62,295 bases of DNA, taken from assembly GCF_019656315.1 (NCBI RefSeq), contig NZ_BPLU01000020.1, positions 1-62,295 on the forward strand. Reading direction: 5' to 3'. Position numbers and translations under genes: made by a program. The DNA comes from Flavobacterium sp. UMI-01. Lineage in GTDB: Bacteria > Bacteroidota > Bacteroidia > Flavobacteriales > Flavobacteriaceae. The notes beneath the pieces are model-generated. The model had not been told where the DNA came from, searched no databases, and worked only from the letters and a program-made list of their open reading frames with translations. Positions 18,562 to 27,579 of the stretch are shown here, in pieces; within the stretch, counting starts at the first letter, position 1; every line of letters begins with the position of its first letter.

Positions 18562-19485
18562 TTATTCTGTTTGTTCAAAAACTTGTCCTAAAGGTTCATT
18601 TAATTGAAAATACTTTGGTGCTACTCCAAAATGCTTTTTGAATTCTTTACTAAATGAGGAAAGATTTTCATATCCCACGTGCAAAGCAACTTCAGAGGGT
18701 TTATTGTTAAGATGTAACATGATTTTGGCTTGTTGCATTTTTAAGTTCGTGAAATACTTTTGAGGAGTCGTACCATAAATTAAAGCAAAATGTCTTTTAA
18801 AAGAGGAAAGGCTCATGTTTGACAAGAACGCCAATTCTTCAATCGTTAAATTTGAATTAGTATTCAGTTCAACAACTTGTTTGATTTTTATCTCACTATT
18901 ATCTGTAAACGCCTTTGTAATTAACTGTTCAAATACCTGTGGAAAATAATGTTTAAGGTAACTTAATAACTCATGTACCTTAGTTTTTTCCATTTTATTG
19001 TCTTGATGCTTTTGCAATAACTTCAACGAAAGACAGTAATTATTTAAAAATTCATCTCTCTTTATTTTCAAAATGGGTGGTGTCTCTATCTTGGATGCTT
19101 GGAACTGTTTCCCTTCCTGATAATGATGTGCTAAAGTATCGTTCCCAAAAAAGATGAGTATGGCCTCGTATTTTCCGTTATCGGCTAGGCTTTCTGACAT
19201 CAAAGCACTGCCGTTTGTCATTATCAAAGCTTCAGTACTAGTAAGGATTTCTTTTCCAAGTGCTGTATGAATCTCTTTGCATCCGTGTTGCAGTAAACAA
19301 ATCATGTTTTTAGTAAAAACCACTTTATTATTCGCTGATGCATGATTATTTGAGTGAAAATAAATCATCGTGTCGTTAGTACCGATATTAAAGTCGTCTG
19401 GTATTGTGGTTAGATTGCTATTCATGATTTCCGCATTTAAATTAAACTTAATATGCTCTTTTGTCCGCAAAATGAATGTTTTCAT
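18562..19485 (-). CDS. AraC-family transcriptional regulator
   Basis: I choose the ATG at 19485 (MKTFILRTKEHIKF). An upstream in-frame ATG at 19539 adds 18 residues that look non-conserved. The 307-residue product has an AraC_E-like sensing N-terminal half and a C-terminal double HTH (IEELAFLSNMSLSSFKRHF ... PSEVALHVGYENLSSFSKEFKKHFG). The inducer is unknown. The adjacent PEBP gene is a plausible target. Confidence 0.9.
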   Translation of the reverse strand: MKTFILRTKEHIKFNLNAEIMNSNLTTIPDDFNIGTNDTMIYFHSNNHASANNKVVFTKNMICLLQHGCKEIHTALGKEILTSTEALIMTNGSALMSESLADNGKYEAILIFFGNDTLAHHYQEGKQFQASKIETPPILKIKRDEFLNNYCLSLKLLQKHQDNKMEKTKVHELLSYLKHYFPQVFEQLITKAFTDNSEIKIKQVVELNTNSNLTIEELAFLSNMSLSSFKRHFALIYGTTPQKYFTNLKMQQAKIMLHLNNKPSEVALHVGYENLSSFSKEFKKHFGVAPKYFQLNEPLGQVFEQTE

Positions 19486-19801
19486 TACAAAATTACGTAA
19501 GAAAAATGGCTTTTGATTTAAAATGATACGAAATAGCATAAGAAAAGCTACGTTATTTTACCTAACTTCAATTTTAAAAATTGCTGCTTTTTCTTAATGG
19601 TTTACTTGAAAAAATGATTGTAAAATTGCTAGATAACTTAGAAATCAAATTATAAATAGATAGTTTTTTTGATGAAGGCCATAAGTTGAAATTCTTTTAG
19701 ATAGCGTATTTTTTAATGAATAAAGACTTGTGGTTAATCGTTTTATTCTTTTCTTCAAATCGTAGAGTGTTAAATTTGTCTATTTTAGAGAGATAGATAT
19801 A

Positions 19802-20776
19802 TTAAAGATTTTTCAAAAACCATTCGCTATTTATCCCAAGTTTTGTAAGTTCCGTTTGCAAGGTATTGTATTCCTTTTCGATATCTTTCGAGAGTTTGTT
19901 GTTGAGCTGTATAACCGCTGCATAATCCCCGTAATTCAAGTATTGTTTCAATTCTTTGGGACAATGGGTCATTTCCTGAACAATCTCTTTCACTAATTCT
20001 TTCAGCAATTTGTTCGTATAACCATTGATATCCGCTTCTAAATTCCTCTTCAATTGTGGTTCTAAGCTTTCTTTCATCCGTTGTTTCTGATTGAAATTGT
20101 CTCTTAAAGGTTTCAAAGCTTTCTCGTTCTTGGTCTTCAAGTGTTCTAAATTCTTGTTCAAGTTCGCTTTCTTGGTTGCTAATTCGAAATTCTTCTCCCG
20201 CAAAATTTCCCGCAAAATTTGATTCTTTTCTCGTATCTTCCTCAATGTATCCCTGCTCTCGCTTAATTCTTTCAATTTCATGTTCAATTCTTCTTTCTTC
20301 TGCTGCAAATTCTGCGCTAATGCTGTTTTCAGGTTTTTCATCTCTGAGTGTATGTTCAATTTGCCGGACAATATCTGCTTGTTCCTCTGCAATTTTTCGT
20401 TTTCGCTTAAAATATCGTTCTTCCAGATTTCGATTTTTCTCTTCAAGCTTTCTTCTTGTTGCGTCAATACTTTCGCCTCTTGATCCAAGCTCTGAATATA
20501 TTTCTCTTTCAATTCCTGCTTGAATTTCGTCCAATTTTGATTGATGCTTTCTTGTAGATTCCTCAATTCTTGATATTTCCTGTCCAATGTTGAATTCAAC
20601 TCGTTTATACAATTGCGATTCCACGCATCTTGTAATTGACCGTATAAGGTTGCTAATTTGGTTCTTTCGGCAGACGATAGATTCTCCGAAAAATCCCATT
20701 TGGAGTTCATCAATTTGTGATATTCCTTCTGTATGTCCAGTGGGAAGTTGAAAGTAGTTGGAGTTTTGTTCGACAT
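19802..20776 (-). CDS. Overlapping 324-codon open frame inside the CoiA-like gene (possible second product)
   Basis: This frame opens with ATG (MSNKTPTTFNFPLDIQ) and runs 324 codons in the +1 register of the longer gene, ending 25 bp beyond its stop. It reads as a Lys/Glu/Leu-rich coiled coil with a mixed, protein-like first 70 residues. No good ribosome-binding site is seen. Third positions are GC-rich, unlike Flavobacterium genes. Much of the openness follows from composition: Ile-Glu codons ATT GAA in one frame give TTG (Leu) in the other. It may be a dual-coded protein, the true C-terminus reached by frameshifting, or a shadow. Confidence 0.3.
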   Translation of the reverse strand: MSNKTPTTFNFPLDIQKEYHKLMNSKWDFSENLSSAERTKLATLYGQLQDAWNRNCINELNSTLDRKYQELRNLQESINQNWTKFKQELKEKYIQSLDQEAKVLTQQEESLKRKIEIWKNDILSENEKLQRNKQILSGKLNIHSEMKNLKTALAQNLQQKKEELNMKLKELSESRDTLRKIREKNQILREILREKNFELATKKANLNKNLEHLKTKNEKALKPLRDNFNQKQRMKESLEPQLKRNLEADINGYTNKLLKELVKEIVQEMTHCPKELKQYLNYGDYAAVIQLNNKLSKDIEKEYNTLQTELTKLGINSEWFLKNL

Positions 20777-21446
20777 GATTAAATACCCATTTTGTGTTTT
20801 TAGTTACAAGAAAGTTTTTTGCAATATTTTCCGGAGAATCTTTCGGAATTACGATTTGAATAGTATCTATTCCTAGACGCCTTATTTTAGCTTTTTTTTC
20901 ATCATTCAATTTGTGGGAAACTACAATTTCAATTAGTAATATTGGTTTTCCTTGACTATCGAAGAACGTTACATCTGGTCTAATGAGCAAATTCTTGTTA
21001 TCAATTTCAGGGTTCTTTCCAAATTGAACTTCTCCATGGTCATCTTCATAAAATGAAAGTTCTTTTTTTACAGAATGCGCCTCGACAAAAGTAGCTTCTT
21101 GGATTAGTTTTGCACTTTTGCCGTCAGGTGCATATTTATATAAGTTTGGTACTTTTATTCGTTTTGTTCTTTGTAAAATATCAATGGCTAAATTATGTCT
21201 GAAATCTTGATTGCTGAATGTACAAGGAATTTCACCTTTAGCTACATCTTTAGCGATATGCCTAAAATAGGATTTGTGTAACGTGTTTTTCTTTTGAATT
21301 ACCGCTTCCATTGGTGCATCGCAACCTATACACCAGTAGCCTTTGCGACCACTGATAGCATCTAAAATAAATACGGATTCGCCTTCTACGTTTTTGGCGT
21401 ATTCGTTTTGTTCTTTTGAGGTAGTATGTTTATTTTGATTACTCAT
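19827..21446 (-). CDS. CoiA/DUF6035-like nuclease-domain protein with long coiled coil
   Basis: The first ~240 of 539 residues hold a Cys-containing segment (YWCIGCDAP, later IPCTF followed by FRH) and a restriction-type core with RPDVTFFDSQGKPILLIEI, giving the Asp...Glu-x-Ile pattern of CoiA-like PD-(D/E)xK proteins. Residues 250-480 are highly charged coiled coil rich in Glu, Arg and Ile. The protein ends ANGTYKTWDK. The 3' 950 bp is open in a second frame as well. A hand count of about 60 codons gave GC near one-third at third positions, normal for the frame. The neighbours are defence systems; a role in defence or DNA uptake is inference. Confidence 0.75.
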   Translation of the reverse strand: MSNQNKHTTSKEQNEYAKNVEGESVFILDAISGRKGYWCIGCDAPMEAVIQKKNTLHKSYFRHIAKDVAKGEIPCTFSNQDFRHNLAIDILQRTKRIKVPNLYKYAPDGKSAKLIQEATFVEAHSVKKELSFYEDDHGEVQFGKNPEIDNKNLLIRPDVTFFDSQGKPILLIEIVVSHKLNDEKKAKIRRLGIDTIQIVIPKDSPENIAKNFLVTKNTKWVFNHVEQNSNYFQLPTGHTEGISQIDELQMGFFGESIVCRKNQISNLIRSITRCVESQLYKRVEFNIGQEISRIEESTRKHQSKLDEIQAGIEREIYSELGSRGESIDATRRKLEEKNRNLEERYFKRKRKIAEEQADIVRQIEHTLRDEKPENSISAEFAAEERRIEHEIERIKREQGYIEEDTRKESNFAGNFAGEEFRISNQESELEQEFRTLEDQERESFETFKRQFQSETTDERKLRTTIEEEFRSGYQWLYEQIAERISERDCSGNDPLSQRIETILELRGLCSGYTAQQQTLERYRKGIQYLANGTYKTWDK

Positions 21447-22039
21447 TAAGGAAAAACATTTTTTAAAATAAATATATTTTTAATTTCTGGCAACATTTAA
21501 TTTTTTAATTCTAAAATAAGTAATTTCTTCTAGTTTAGTTGATTTTGTTATTAACAATTTAATATTTATTTATTTAAGAATCATGCATGTATTAAAAACA
21601 ATCAAATTGTATCTATATATCGTTTTTAAGAGAAATTTCCGATTGCACAATTTCAACACTTATTTTTTTATTTTTATGGAATAGAATATGAATAATATCT
21701 TACTTTACCTCGAATTATAACCCGACAACTGTGATTTTTTTAATTAGGGATTAGAAAGATTATTGTATCTAAATGCGTCTGAAACAGAGGAGTAATAAAG
21801 TAAAGTACTGTTGGGTGACTGCATTTTAGTTTTGCTTGCGTAGGTTAATTTTTGAATTATGAATGTGGCTATTGTATAGGTATGTATTAAAAATTGGCGC
21901 TTATGAAATTATCGTACTTGCAAGTTGTTTAATTTTTTTTTTGATACGAGCGTGACGTTCGCACCAGCGTGGTCCCGTGATGTTTTAACCGCAAAATATC
22001 TTATCAAAGATAGCTTCAGAACCGGTTTCTATTAATATT
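21447..22039. other. 593-bp gene-free spacer
   Basis: No gene or terminator is convincing. The stretch is AT-rich except for a short GC-richer patch at about 21945-21995 (GAGCGTGACGTTCGC and following). Confidence 0.55.
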
Positions 22040-25000
22040 TCAGTTTAATCGATATTCTCTCTTTAGATTATCATTTACCATTTTCCTGTAATAGAGGATT
22101 AAATCTGGATGCATACCTGTCATAGAGTTTGCATAAACTTCAGCTGTAAATTTTTTAATTGATGTTAATGGTAAAGCTGTCCGATTCAAGAAATTTATAA
22201 AGGCAATACATGTAGAAATCACATATGGATTATTGTTTCTATAAAATTGTAGGTTTTCTAAAGCCAAAAGATAGTAATTTTCTCTACCACCAATGTACTC
22301 TATAAACTCTTTTTTTAAGGTTTCATAATTAATAGTAATACCTAAATAATTTGATTTCAATAAGAAACGGTAAAAAGCAGAATCACATCTTCCAGAATAA
22401 TAGGTTAATAGATACTTTTCTGGATTTAAAAAATTAGAACCAGTCTTAAATTGGAAAACAGAAACATCGCTACTGATGTATCTATGATTTTCTCTTGTTG
22501 AAAAATGCAAAGAATCAATCATATTATTCATAATAGCATTTTCAAATTTATTGTCCTTTTTTGGAAGTTTTAAAATAACATCTAATTTTTCTTCTACTAA
22601 GTCGATCTCACAGTTCTTATCTATCCAATCTAATATTGATTGTAAAAAATCAATTCTAGCGTTTTTATTTCCTTCAGGATAGAAAAAATTTTCAATACCT
22701 TCAGTAGTAATATTCATGCTTAATGTTGATTCAGGTGAATGCATATCTGAATTTATATAGCTTTCAATTTGGAGCCTCATGCTGTAAGAAATGACAAATT
22801 TATGCTTGAATTCAAATTTTAATTCTCTCTCTAAAAAATAAAATAGCATTAGAGAAGTGAAATCCAATACAAATTTTAATGATTGATTTTGAGTGTCAAT
22901 ATTTGATGAAGAATTATTGGGAACTGTTATAAATTTACTTTGCTTATTACCTGTTAGATGTAAATATGCATCAACGAAATTTCTTTTAAAAACTGAACTT
23001 ACTAAAGCTAAATATCCAATACGATAATTGTAATAATCATCAAAGAGTTTCTCATTTTGTTCTTTTTCTTCTGTGCCAATGGTGCCAAATTGATCGATAA
23101 GAAATTTTGTAAAATCATTTATATCAGGAGGCAATTGTAATGAATAAAATCCTAAATCATTTACTGGATTTTTTGCTTCTTCTTCAATTTCTCGGAATAG
23201 ATTTAAGGCGTCATTAAAAATTTCAACAATTGTAATATTGTTTTTCTTTTTAGTCATTGGATGAATTTGACTAAAAGTCTCTCCAATTTTTTTACCTACC
23301 AATTCTTTTTGTAGTCCTGTTGACTTTGTAATTTGTATTCTTTCCTGTCGGCCATCTATAAGATATACTACCCAATAGCCTAATTCAACCGTTTCAAATT
23401 TTTTGAAAAAATCATCAAACAACAAAGAAGTACCAAAATAATTCATTCTGGCTTCTGTATTATTTTTATTTGAAGCCAAATTGTATAAAATTTTGAATCC
23501 TTTTTCAATATTTTTTTTATTGCGTAATAAGACACCCGCAATATAAAGACCAATTTCATCATTCTCAAAAACATCAGGAAATGAAGATGAAATTTTCATT
23601 ATTTCATCTAAATTATGCGTCATTTCAAGTGTTGCAAGATACCAATACCAATACTTTTTGTTATTAGGAAAATGGTTATATAAAAGCTGGTCTATTTGTT
23701 TAAGTTTCGCTAAATCATGTATTCGTGCACATAAATCGTGTTCCAAACAAAGCAACTGTTCGTCAATGTAGTCGCTCGTATTTCTCCAAAATACAAGTAA
23801 TTCCATTAGTTCTTTGCTTTTACCTTTGGGTGTATCTTCTTTTTGTTGTAATTGACGGTGAAGAATAAAGATGTAAAGCCTAAGAGATTCGGATACTACC
23901 GATTTGTCAATGTAAGTATCCATGAAATTTAATGCTTCAAGTGGTTTGCCTAACCGATCAAAATTTTCAGCGATGAGATTTTTAAAATTAGGACCAAGAA
24001 AAATATTCTCCTTAATTGAGTTCAACGATAAAAGCATCTTCTCTACGTCATACGGCAGATTATTTTTTAACACAACATTGGATTTTAGTACTGTTTTTGA
24101 ATCAGCTATGGTAAATACTTTATTTAAAGCTTTATCAAGTTGCATTATAAAATTTCTTTCTCCATCGATATGATGCTTTAGAATATCGAAGACATTTATC
24201 AGGTTGAATAAATGTCGCTCATCAATTATTTCAATAGAATCCAAATAATCATTATAAAGGATTTCGATTTCTTTAGCTCTTCCAAGAAAATGAAGAGCTA
24301 CCAATTTGAAAAGATAGAATTCCGCATGTAATTCACCTTTTGAATTTTCATATTCTGTTAAACAATCCAATGATTTACTAAAATCTTTTTGATGATTTAA
24401 AATCTGGCAATAGCAATGGGTGTAAATCCAATGGGGCTTTTCTGTCTGTTCATAGATGTCTGTTAGCAATTTAGAATATTCTAAATTATTTGATGTCAAA
24501 TACTGAAAGTAATGAAGATAGAATTTTTGATGTTTTGTAGTACTTGAAATCTCTGTTGAATCTAAGGTGGTAATAAAAAGTTCTAATAGTTTTATTAGTG
24601 AAGCAATTTTCGTGTCGTTTTCGACAATAAAGTTATCTCCAGAGATATATTTCAAAGTTGACGAGTTGATAACTGTACTTATCATCAAATCAAGTGCAAT
24701 TATCCACGCCTGTTTATTTTCGAAGGAAACCACTTTATACTTATCAAGGTCAAAAGTCAATTGAAGACCATAGTCTTTTAAATCACTAAAACTCTTTAAG
24801 TTATTCTTAGTAACTATTTGGTAAATTGTGCTATGTTGAAAATTGTAGTTGTTTAAAATAACTTTAGGAATAGTGGGTAAAAATGATTTAAGATCTGATG
24901 ATGTCATTGATTTGACAAACCAACCGATCATGCTATAATTGTCAAATTTTAATATATCATCAGCTATTTCTTCTGCTTTTGCATTACCATCAATATTTAG

Positions 25001-25378
25001 AAATTCTATGCAAGCTCTATTTCTTATTTCGTCATCTTCAGGATTTAGGTTGTGAGCTTTGATGAAATCCTGAGCGGAATCCTCTTTTGAAAAATTTTCC
25101 AATTCCCTTTTGCAAAGCGCTTTTAAGAAGAGTATTTTACTTTCAATTATTTTGTTTTTGGGGATATTACTTTCCTTAATACGTTTTTCTAAATCAACGA
25201 GTAAATTGAAAGCTGTTTTTGGTTTGAACTCAAAAATTAGTTTGTTAATATTTTTTATCTGCGCCTGATAGTCCGACAAAAGAAAGGACAATCCTTCAAA
25301 TACGTTTGTCACATATTGATCACCAATTCCAACATTATTTGCATGAATGGTTCCTGTATTTAAATTTTTAATTTCCAT
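22040..25378 (-). CDS. Large TPR / GreAB-C-like / PIN-like protein (putative conflict-system effector)
   Basis: I choose the ATG at 25378 (MEIKNLNTGTIHANN); the GTG at 25405 lies deep in the upstream gene. The 1,112-residue protein starts with a Gly-Asn-type motif (NTGTIHANNVGIGDQYV), followed by about 600 residues of TPR-like helical repeats. A segment at about 665-745 (GYWVVYLIDGRQERIQ ... ELVGKKIGETF) resembles the GreA/GreB C-terminal domain, and a region at about 830-980 (VLDFTSLMLF, ISYSMRLQIE, ISSDVSVF) resembles a PIN nuclease. I recall a TPR-GreAB-C-PIN architecture from the conflict-system literature. It overlaps the small upstream gene by 11 bp. Confidence 0.72.
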   Translation of the reverse strand: MEIKNLNTGTIHANNVGIGDQYVTNVFEGLSFLLSDYQAQIKNINKLIFEFKPKTAFNLLVDLEKRIKESNIPKNKIIESKILFLKALCKRELENFSKEDSAQDFIKAHNLNPEDDEIRNRACIEFLNIDGNAKAEEIADDILKFDNYSMIGWFVKSMTSSDLKSFLPTIPKVILNNYNFQHSTIYQIVTKNNLKSFSDLKDYGLQLTFDLDKYKVVSFENKQAWIIALDLMISTVINSSTLKYISGDNFIVENDTKIASLIKLLELFITTLDSTEISSTTKHQKFYLHYFQYLTSNNLEYSKLLTDIYEQTEKPHWIYTHCYCQILNHQKDFSKSLDCLTEYENSKGELHAEFYLFKLVALHFLGRAKEIEILYNDYLDSIEIIDERHLFNLINVFDILKHHIDGERNFIMQLDKALNKVFTIADSKTVLKSNVVLKNNLPYDVEKMLLSLNSIKENIFLGPNFKNLIAENFDRLGKPLEALNFMDTYIDKSVVSESLRLYIFILHRQLQQKEDTPKGKSKELMELLVFWRNTSDYIDEQLLCLEHDLCARIHDLAKLKQIDQLLYNHFPNNKKYWYWYLATLEMTHNLDEIMKISSSFPDVFENDEIGLYIAGVLLRNKKNIEKGFKILYNLASNKNNTEARMNYFGTSLLFDDFFKKFETVELGYWVVYLIDGRQERIQITKSTGLQKELVGKKIGETFSQIHPMTKKKNNITIVEIFNDALNLFREIEEEAKNPVNDLGFYSLQLPPDINDFTKFLIDQFGTIGTEEKEQNEKLFDDYYNYRIGYLALVSSVFKRNFVDAYLHLTGNKQSKFITVPNNSSSNIDTQNQSLKFVLDFTSLMLFYFLERELKFEFKHKFVISYSMRLQIESYINSDMHSPESTLSMNITTEGIENFFYPEGNKNARIDFLQSILDWIDKNCEIDLVEEKLDVILKLPKKDNKFENAIMNNMIDSLHFSTRENHRYISSDVSVFQFKTGSNFLNPEKYLLTYYSGRCDSAFYRFLLKSNYLGITINYETLKKEFIEYIGGRENYYLLALENLQFYRNNNPYVISTCIAFINFLNRTALPLTSIKKFTAEVYANSMTGMHPDLILYYRKMVNDNLKREYRLN

Positions 25379-25754
25379 AATTATCCCCAATTCTAAAATT
25401 TCCACCAGCTGTGTTCACATTTCCTGTATTTACGTTTTTACTATTTGAAATTGTGCTTTGAGTTTTAGGTGTTTTTTCTATGATTTCCTTTATGTAGGCT
25501 TGGAACTGTAGATTATCTTCTATGGAATTATTAATAATTGCTATGGCATTACTTAGTTTTTCCGCATTTTCAGGGTCTTCCTGCAATTCTTTCAAAATCT
25601 TCTTTGGTTCACTTTCTTTATAAAACAATGATTTTATCCAATTATAAGCATCTTCCGAAACTTTTTCACTTCCAGTTTCAAATGCTTTGTCTAATCCTTT
25701 TTTAGCTAATTTTATTAAAAAAGCAGTTACTGCTACAGTGGAAATTACAGGCAT
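25368..25754 (-). CDS. Small helical protein with C-terminal GN-repeat motif, partner of the TPR protein
   Basis: The 128-residue product is mostly helical (LIKLAKKGLDKAFETGSEKVSEDAYNW... then ILKELQEDPENAEKLSNAI) and ends in NTGNVNTAGGNFRIGDNYGN. The last element matches the GN/GD motif at the start of the downstream TPR protein. Short helical proteins with such tails often accompany effector-type proteins in predicted conflict systems. Its stop overlaps the start of the TPR gene by 11 bp, so the two are translationally coupled. Function is inferred only from context. Confidence 0.7.
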   Translation of the reverse strand: MPVISTVAVTAFLIKLAKKGLDKAFETGSEKVSEDAYNWIKSLFYKESEPKKILKELQEDPENAEKLSNAIAIINNSIEDNLQFQAYIKEIIEKTPKTQSTISNSKNVNTGNVNTAGGNFRIGDNYGN

Positions 25755-25863
25755 ATTTTTAAAATTTTAATTGTTTTATTATAAATTTAATTTGGTAGCC
25801 TGTAATTATCTTATATGGGAATAATTGTAGGCTTTTTTGTCCAAAAGATACCAAAATTTATTC

Positions 25864-25905
25864 TATATTTGACGATACCAGACAAAATTAAAGTTAAACT
25901 TTGTC
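25864..25905 (+). promoter_or_regulatory. Candidate hsdM promoter and adjacent palindrome
   Basis: TATATTTG at 25864-25871 matches the TAnnTTTG -7 consensus about 140 bp before hsdM. Ten bases on, GACAAA (25881-25886) and TTTGTC (25900-25905) form an inverted repeat that encloses a second one, AAAGTT-A-AACTTT. The latter could bind a regulator of the restriction locus; no candidate protein is clear. Confidence 0.45.
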
Positions 25906-26010
25906 AAAAAGCATTAAAATAAAATTAATATTTTATTCTTGTAGTTGTAAGAATTTGATTAAGTGGGTTTTAGTGCTTTTAATTATACAATTACAATTTA
26001 CATATACTAA

Positions 26011-27579
26011 ATGGCCAAACAAGCAAAACCAAAAAAAGAAAAATCGATTGAAGAAACCCTTTGGGATTCTGCCAACAAACTAAGAGGAACCGTAGAATCA
26101 TCCGAATACAAACACGTAGTACTGGGATTAATCTTCTTGAAATTCGTAAGCGATAAATTTGAAGTACGAAGAAAAGAATTGGTTGCCGACGGAAAAGAAA
26201 AGTTTTTGGAGATGAAGGAATTTTACAACATGTCCAATATTTTCTATCTGCCCGAAGAAGCTCGCTGGTCTTACATTATCGAAAACTCCAAGCAAAGTGA
26301 TATTGCCTTAAAGATTGATACCGCTTTGCACACCATCGAAAAGAACAACCCATCGCTGAAAGGCGCTTTACCGGATAATTACTTTTCGCGCCTGAATATG
26401 GATGTGAGCAAACTATCGGCTTTGCTGGATACCATTAACAATATCGACACCACCAAAGACAAAGAACAAGACATTGTAGGTCGAGTGTACGAATACTTTT
26501 TGAGTAAGTTTGCCATAGCCGAAGGAAAAGGGAAAGGGGAATTCTACACGCCAAAAAGCATTGTAAACCTCATCGCCGAAATGATTGAACCCTACAAGGG
26601 AATTATTTATGACCCCGCCTGCGGTTCGGGCGGTATGTTTGTGCAGTCTGTTAAATTTATTGAAGCCCATCACGGGAATAAAAAAGAAGTCTCCATTTAC
26701 GGGCAGGAATATACTTCGACCACCTATAAACTGGCCAAGATGAATCTTGCTATTCGTGGTATTTCGGCTAATTTGGGAGATGTCCCTGCCGATACCTTTG
26801 GCAATGACCAACACCCTGATTTGAAAGCCGACTTTATCATGGCGAATCCGCCGTTTAACCAAAAAGACTGGAGAGCGGCTGATGAATTAGTGGACGACCC
26901 ACGTTGGAGAGGTTATGAAGTGCCACCAACTAGCAACGCCAATTACGGATGGATTTTAAATATGGTAAGCAAACTCTCTGAAAATGGTGTGGCCGGATTT
27001 ATTTTGGCCAACGGTGCGCTGAGTGGCAGTGGAACCGAGTATGAGATACGCAAAAAACTCATTGAAAACGATTTGGTAGAAGCCATTGTGATTTTACCGC
27101 AAGATATGTTTTATACCACCAACATTAGTGTTACTCTTTGGATTTTGAATAAAAACAAGGCAGCACGCACCGTTCAGTTCCCGGATGAAACCCGAAATTA
27201 CCGTAACCGTGAGGACGAGATTTTGTTTTTAGACTTGCGCCAAAGAGGAATTCCTTTCGAAAAGAAATACACTCAGTTTTCGGAAGATGAGATTGTTGAT
27301 ATTGCTAAAACTTATCACACTTGGCAGACTAATTTAGAATCCTATCAGAACATACCTGAGTTTAGTTATGGGGCTACTAAAGCTGAAGTAGTTGGCAAAA
27401 ATTATTCATTGGTACCGAGCAAATATATTGAATTTGTAAATAGAGATGAAAACATCGATTATGAACACATGATGTTGGCATTACAACAGGATATAACACA
27501 ATTACTCAAAGAAGAAACTCAATCGAAAGAAGATTTATTAACCGTGTTTAAAGGATTAGGTTATGAAATCAAGCTATAA
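26011..27579 (+). CDS. hsdM: Type I restriction-modification methyltransferase subunit
   Basis: HsdM methylates adenine in the site chosen by HsdS and is part of the restriction complex. The 522-residue protein has an N-terminal helical HsdM_N domain (SIEETLWDSANKLRGTVESS), SAM motif I DPACGSGGMF at about 201 and catalytic motif IV NPPF near 279. GC content and codon use are higher than in the cargo genes downstream. It overlaps hsdS by 17 bp. Confidence 0.97.
   Translation: MAKQAKPKKEKSIEETLWDSANKLRGTVESSEYKHVVLGLIFLKFVSDKFEVRRKELVADGKEKFLEMKEFYNMSNIFYLPEEARWSYIIENSKQSDIALKIDTALHTIEKNNPSLKGALPDNYFSRLNMDVSKLSALLDTINNIDTTKDKEQDIVGRVYEYFLSKFAIAEGKGKGEFYTPKSIVNLIAEMIEPYKGIIYDPACGSGGMFVQSVKFIEAHHGNKKEVSIYGQEYTSTTYKLAKMNLAIRGISANLGDVPADTFGNDQHPDLKADFIMANPPFNQKDWRAADELVDDPRWRGYEVPPTSNANYGWILNMVSKLSENGVAGFILANGALSGSGTEYEIRKKLIENDLVEAIVILPQDMFYTTNISVTLWILNKNKAARTVQFPDETRNYRNREDEILFLDLRQRGIPFEKKYTQFSEDEIVDIAKTYHTWQTNLESYQNIPEFSYGATKAEVVGKNYSLVPSKYIEFVNRDENIDYEHMMLALQQDITQLLKEETQSKEDLLTVFKGLGYEIKL

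Noticed and set aside
25379..25405. GTG start adding nine residues to the TPR protein
   Set aside because: It would lie inside the conserved C-terminal motif of the small upstream gene; the ATG at 25378 gives the usual short overlap.
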